Source of the DNA: Eulemur rufifrons
Lineage: Eukaryota > Chordata > Mammalia > Primates > Lemuridae
DNA length: 64,000 nt
NCBI RefSeq assembly: GCF_041146395.1
Contig: NC_091002.1
Span: 4,892,501 to 4,956,500 of the forward strand
Direction of reading: 5' to 3'
Below, piece by piece: positions 58,283-64,000 of the stretch (position 1 is its first letter; each line of letters starts with the position of its first letter). The notes under the pieces are model-generated. The model was not told where the DNA came from. It ran no database searches and was given only the letters and a program-made list of their open reading frames with translations. The position numbers and the translations under genes were made by a program.

Positions 58283-61126
58283 CTGAGCGAAGGGGTGGGA
58301 GGCACTCATAGGCTGAGGACAGCAGGGAGGGAGCAGCTGAAGCCAGGAGGCTGCACTGGCCAAACTAGTCCAGGATGGTGACCCCAAGTGCCCGTCCATG
58401 CATGAGCAGCGGAGCCACCAGAGCCGGAGAGACTTTGGCAATGAGCGAATGACATGAGACTGGACACAGTGCGTAAGGTCGGGCAGGATGTTTTCACATG
58501 GGACCCCGCTGTCTCTTTATCGGGGCATAAACATTCCCCGTGGTCTCCAGGGAAGCTGAGGGGGCAGCATGCAAGCCAGAATTTGGCACCAACACTCCCA
58601 GGGAGCTGTCGGGCTGGGAGTGCCACTCTCGGAGGCCTGACAGGGCGCAGGGAGGGAGGAGTGAGGAGTGACCACTTGCAGAACCAGAGGGGCAGAGCTT
58701 CCAGCCAGAGCCTGCCAGGTGGCCACGCCCGGATCCCGGCTGCCTGCCCAGCCCTGTCTGAGGCTCTGTCCACCTTGCTCTCGGGCTGTGTGGGTCCGAC
58801 GACATACCCAAAGGCTGCGGTCCCGGCACTGGGCCCAGGGGGTGTCTGGCGTGGTGGGGGGGTGTTGGGAGCAGTGGGGCCCAGGGTCACCCAGTGAAGG
58901 GCAAGCGTGGCCCCTGTGGCTGACCTCGGCCGGGAGAGCCAAGATGGGCCCATCGGACTCGGAGGCAAGGCCAGGACGGCTGGGCCTGGGCGTGGCAAGG
59001 CCCCCGCAGGAGGGAGGACAGCGGATGACGGGCAGTGCGAGCATTTTAAAGACAGTCCTGAGTGTACTTAAATGACGAGGGGGTGGCTGTGTCAGCCTCC
59101 TGAGTGGGGGGTGGGCCACCAGAGGCAGGCAGGGGAGGCCTGTGTCTGTTACACAATTTCCTTGTGAAACAGGAGCTGCGAAGGTATGTGGAGTGGGGAA
59201 AGGGGACAGGGTGATGGCTGAGATCAGGGAAGAAACCGGCAGAGCAGCGGGAGAGAGAAGTGAGGCTGCACTTCCGGCTACGGCCTGTGTGCCCGTGCAG
59301 TGCCACCAAGGGTCACGTCGAGTGGACCCACGTGGTAGCTACCACTTGAGGGTCGTATTGTGCTCTTTCCAGAAACACTGGCGTACGTCCAGGTGTGGTG
59401 CTAAGACCACTCACCATGGGAGGACCCAGGCAGGGGAGCCGGTGACGTTGGTAAGGGTCGGGCTGAGATGATGGGTGCCGGGCAGAGGGAAGGAGGCCAT
59501 GGCAGGAGGGGATCTGGAACGTGACAGGGACCACACACACATTGGCACCGATGGCTCACGGGGGAGGCAGACTGTCCGGATGGCCACATGTCCAACGGCC
59601 ACCCTAAAGCAGTGAGGAATACGTGTGCTAGGCTCAGGGGACCAGGGTGCCAAGACAATTCCCTCCCTTGGGGAGCACCCATTGGTTCAGCTCCAGCTAG
59701 CAGGAACCTGGTGGCAGTGGCTTCGCCAGCGAGGGCTTCAGTGTCCTCCTGTACCAGGATGTTGGTGCCACTGCTCCATGCTGCCGCCACCACCAGGACA
59801 CACCTGTGTCTTCCTGCTCCATCATTCAAACATGGATTTGCCTGCAGTGCCGGGCAGCACGTGGCTGCAGATGGCAGCTGCATCTCCAAGAGTCTGGGAG
59901 GGAGAGCTGAGGGGAGCTTGGCACCGGCCTCATGCGCCCGCTCGTGAGAAATCACAGCGTCTCCTCGTCCTAGCAGGCTTCCTCCAACCTCCCATGGGCC
60001 CAAACCGTGGCCCGGCCGCCCTCGCTGCCAGGGAGGCTGGAAGCTGGTGTGGAGCTTCTCTGGTTTGCCTGGTGGGCCGGGCGTTGGGCGGGGCACCAAG
60101 GGAGTCAACCCTGTGTCCCCACAGGACCCCCCAGTCCTGAGAGCCCCGGGAAGAGTCCCTGTACCCACAGGTGGTGATGATGACACGAGTCCCTCATTCA
60201 GCTGGCACTTTCGCCTGTGACTGGCGGGGAGCGGGGTGGGGAGCCATCCAGGGCTCTCTGGAGGTCACACAGCCCCCAGCCCGGCTGGGCTGACTCCAGA
60301 GCCATCCGCCTTGGTCCCTGCACCAGGGCACTTTGACCTCATGTAAATAAATGTCAGAACCCAGGAAGCAGGAGGACGAGGCCAGGGTCCCACTCTTCAA
60401 AGGACAGAATCCTGGTCACCTGGAGGTGCCTTGTCTTCCAAATACATGGCACCTCAGGGCTGAGGCAAAGCCCAGCCCCACCTCCCCTGTGGGGCAGAAC
60501 CTAAGGCCCAGGACAGGGGGGCCCTCTGGGGGAGGGAGGGCCAGGGGCACCCTGGGGCCATGGTAGGCAAAGCTCTCACCAAGGGTGCGAAGACAGTCCC
60601 GTGGTGGGCAGGGGTCCCCATGGAGCAGCCCCCTGGCAGCAGGGGCCGGGGAGGCCCGAGAGCTGTGGACAGGCCCCAGGCGGCTGGGACTCTGACCCCC
60701 AACTCACATGCACACATGTCTTTATTAAAGTGTCCCACGAACAAGCCACCGATAGTTTTCTTTCGGAGAAGAGCGTGGGGGGTGCCAGCCTGGAGGGGCT
60801 GAAGCAGGAGCGCGTGGCCTGGACTAGAGGCTTTGGGGATGGGGCGAGTGGGACGTACTCAAGAGGCGTCCAGAAGGCCGGCCCAGCAGGAGGGCAGGCA
60901 GGTGTGGGTGACACCCCGCAGGTCTGCTGGGCGGAGAGCTGGGGTCATCCGCCCAGAGGTGGGGGAGCCAGGCTGGAGCGCTCCCCTGTCCCCATGCCTG
61001 AGGCAAGGCCACCTCGCGTCTGGGCACTGAAATGGGCATGGCCTCCACAGAGCTTAGCGGCCACCCTGGGAGTGCGTGGGGCTCTAGATCCACAGGGTGA
61101 CAGCCTCTCTTCCTCTCTTGCAACAG

Positions 61127-61279
61127 TGTCCCCACTTCAGCCCTTTTGCTGACGAGCTCACTGACTACGTGACAAAGAATATCCTGGCCATGCCCATCAT
61201 GAATGGCAAAGATGTTGTGGCCGTGATCATGGCTGTGAACAAGCTCGATGGCCCGTGCTTCACAAGCGAAGATGAAGAT
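61127..61279 (+). CDS. PDE6B: PDE6B exon 2 (residues 157-207)
   Basis: Between caacag and gtgagt, 153 bases in phase 0 encode [20 protein letters not shown], then [20 protein letters not shown] and [11 protein letters not shown]. This is the second half of GAF-A, including the [14 protein letters not shown] strand pair typical of PDE6/PDE5-type GAF domains. It follows exon 1 in frame at DVAE|CPHF. The residue after DELTDY is Val; I remember Lys in human. The acceptor has a good pyrimidine tract (cctctcttcctctcttg). Confidence 0.95.

Positions 61280-64000
<2,721 letters not shown>

Larger units (their letters stand above)
55811..61126 (+). other. PDE6B: PDE6B intron 1
   Basis: A 5.3-kb intron from gtgggt to ctcttgcaacag. 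It contains the polypyrimidine tract at 56922, a TTAGGG-like run at 58257, and mostly GC-rich unique sequence. Frames such as 56022-56870 or 58306-58998 have no recognised homologue and are not called exons. Confidence 0.85.

Overview
The window is nuclear DNA of a primate, most likely a strepsirrhine (lemur or galago group). The evidence is the Alu elements. Several full-length copies carry the strepsirrhine-style consensus, with gccgtggcgtcagcctagc near the 3' end and an A-rich/ATATAT middle linker. There are also L1, L2, MIR, MaLR, Tigger, mariner and hAT fossils and intron-containing genes. The layout matches the human 4p16.3 subtelomeric gene order TMEM271 - PDE6B, as I know it.

Two protein-coding genes are supported. 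TMEM271 is an intronless ORF of 372 codons on the minus strand (19931-21049). It lies in a dense CpG island, with a candidate poly(A) signal about 260 bp past the stop. PDE6B, the rod photoreceptor cGMP phosphodiesterase beta subunit, enters at the right on the plus strand. Exons 1, 2 and 3 (55343-55810, 61127-61279, 61913-62002) encode the first 237 residues: the N-terminus and nearly all of GAF-A. The rest of the gene lies beyond the right edge. NRL-like and CRX-like sites sit upstream of exon 1. A 5'-proximal piece of an RPL30 processed pseudogene (minus strand) opens the window.

By region: 1-10.8 kb is AT-rich and is almost entirely nested retrotransposons, mostly antisense L1 broken by Alu, LTR-like and MER1-like insertions. 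10.8-25 kb is GC-richer with few repeats and holds TMEM271 and its island. 25-31 kb is antisense L1 split by a nearly full-length Hsmar1-like mariner, which itself carries a tiny L1 tail insertion. 31-38.5 kb holds LTR pieces, sense L1/HAL1, a large degenerate Tigger1, MER2, MIR and a 550-bp TGGA-type array. 38.5-55 kb is mostly unique GC-rich intergenic DNA with L2, L1 and Alu islands and several small minisatellites. 55-64 kb is PDE6B, with a polypyrimidine tract in intron 1, an antisense Alu just after exon 2, and a long CA/CACC array in intron 3 that runs off the end.

I found no undescribed biological system. The most interesting items are the Hsmar1-like mariner in an apparently strepsirrhine genome, a retroposed LTR poly(A) tail, an unusual arginine/glycine-rich tail in TMEM271, and several tandem arrays with higher-order periods.
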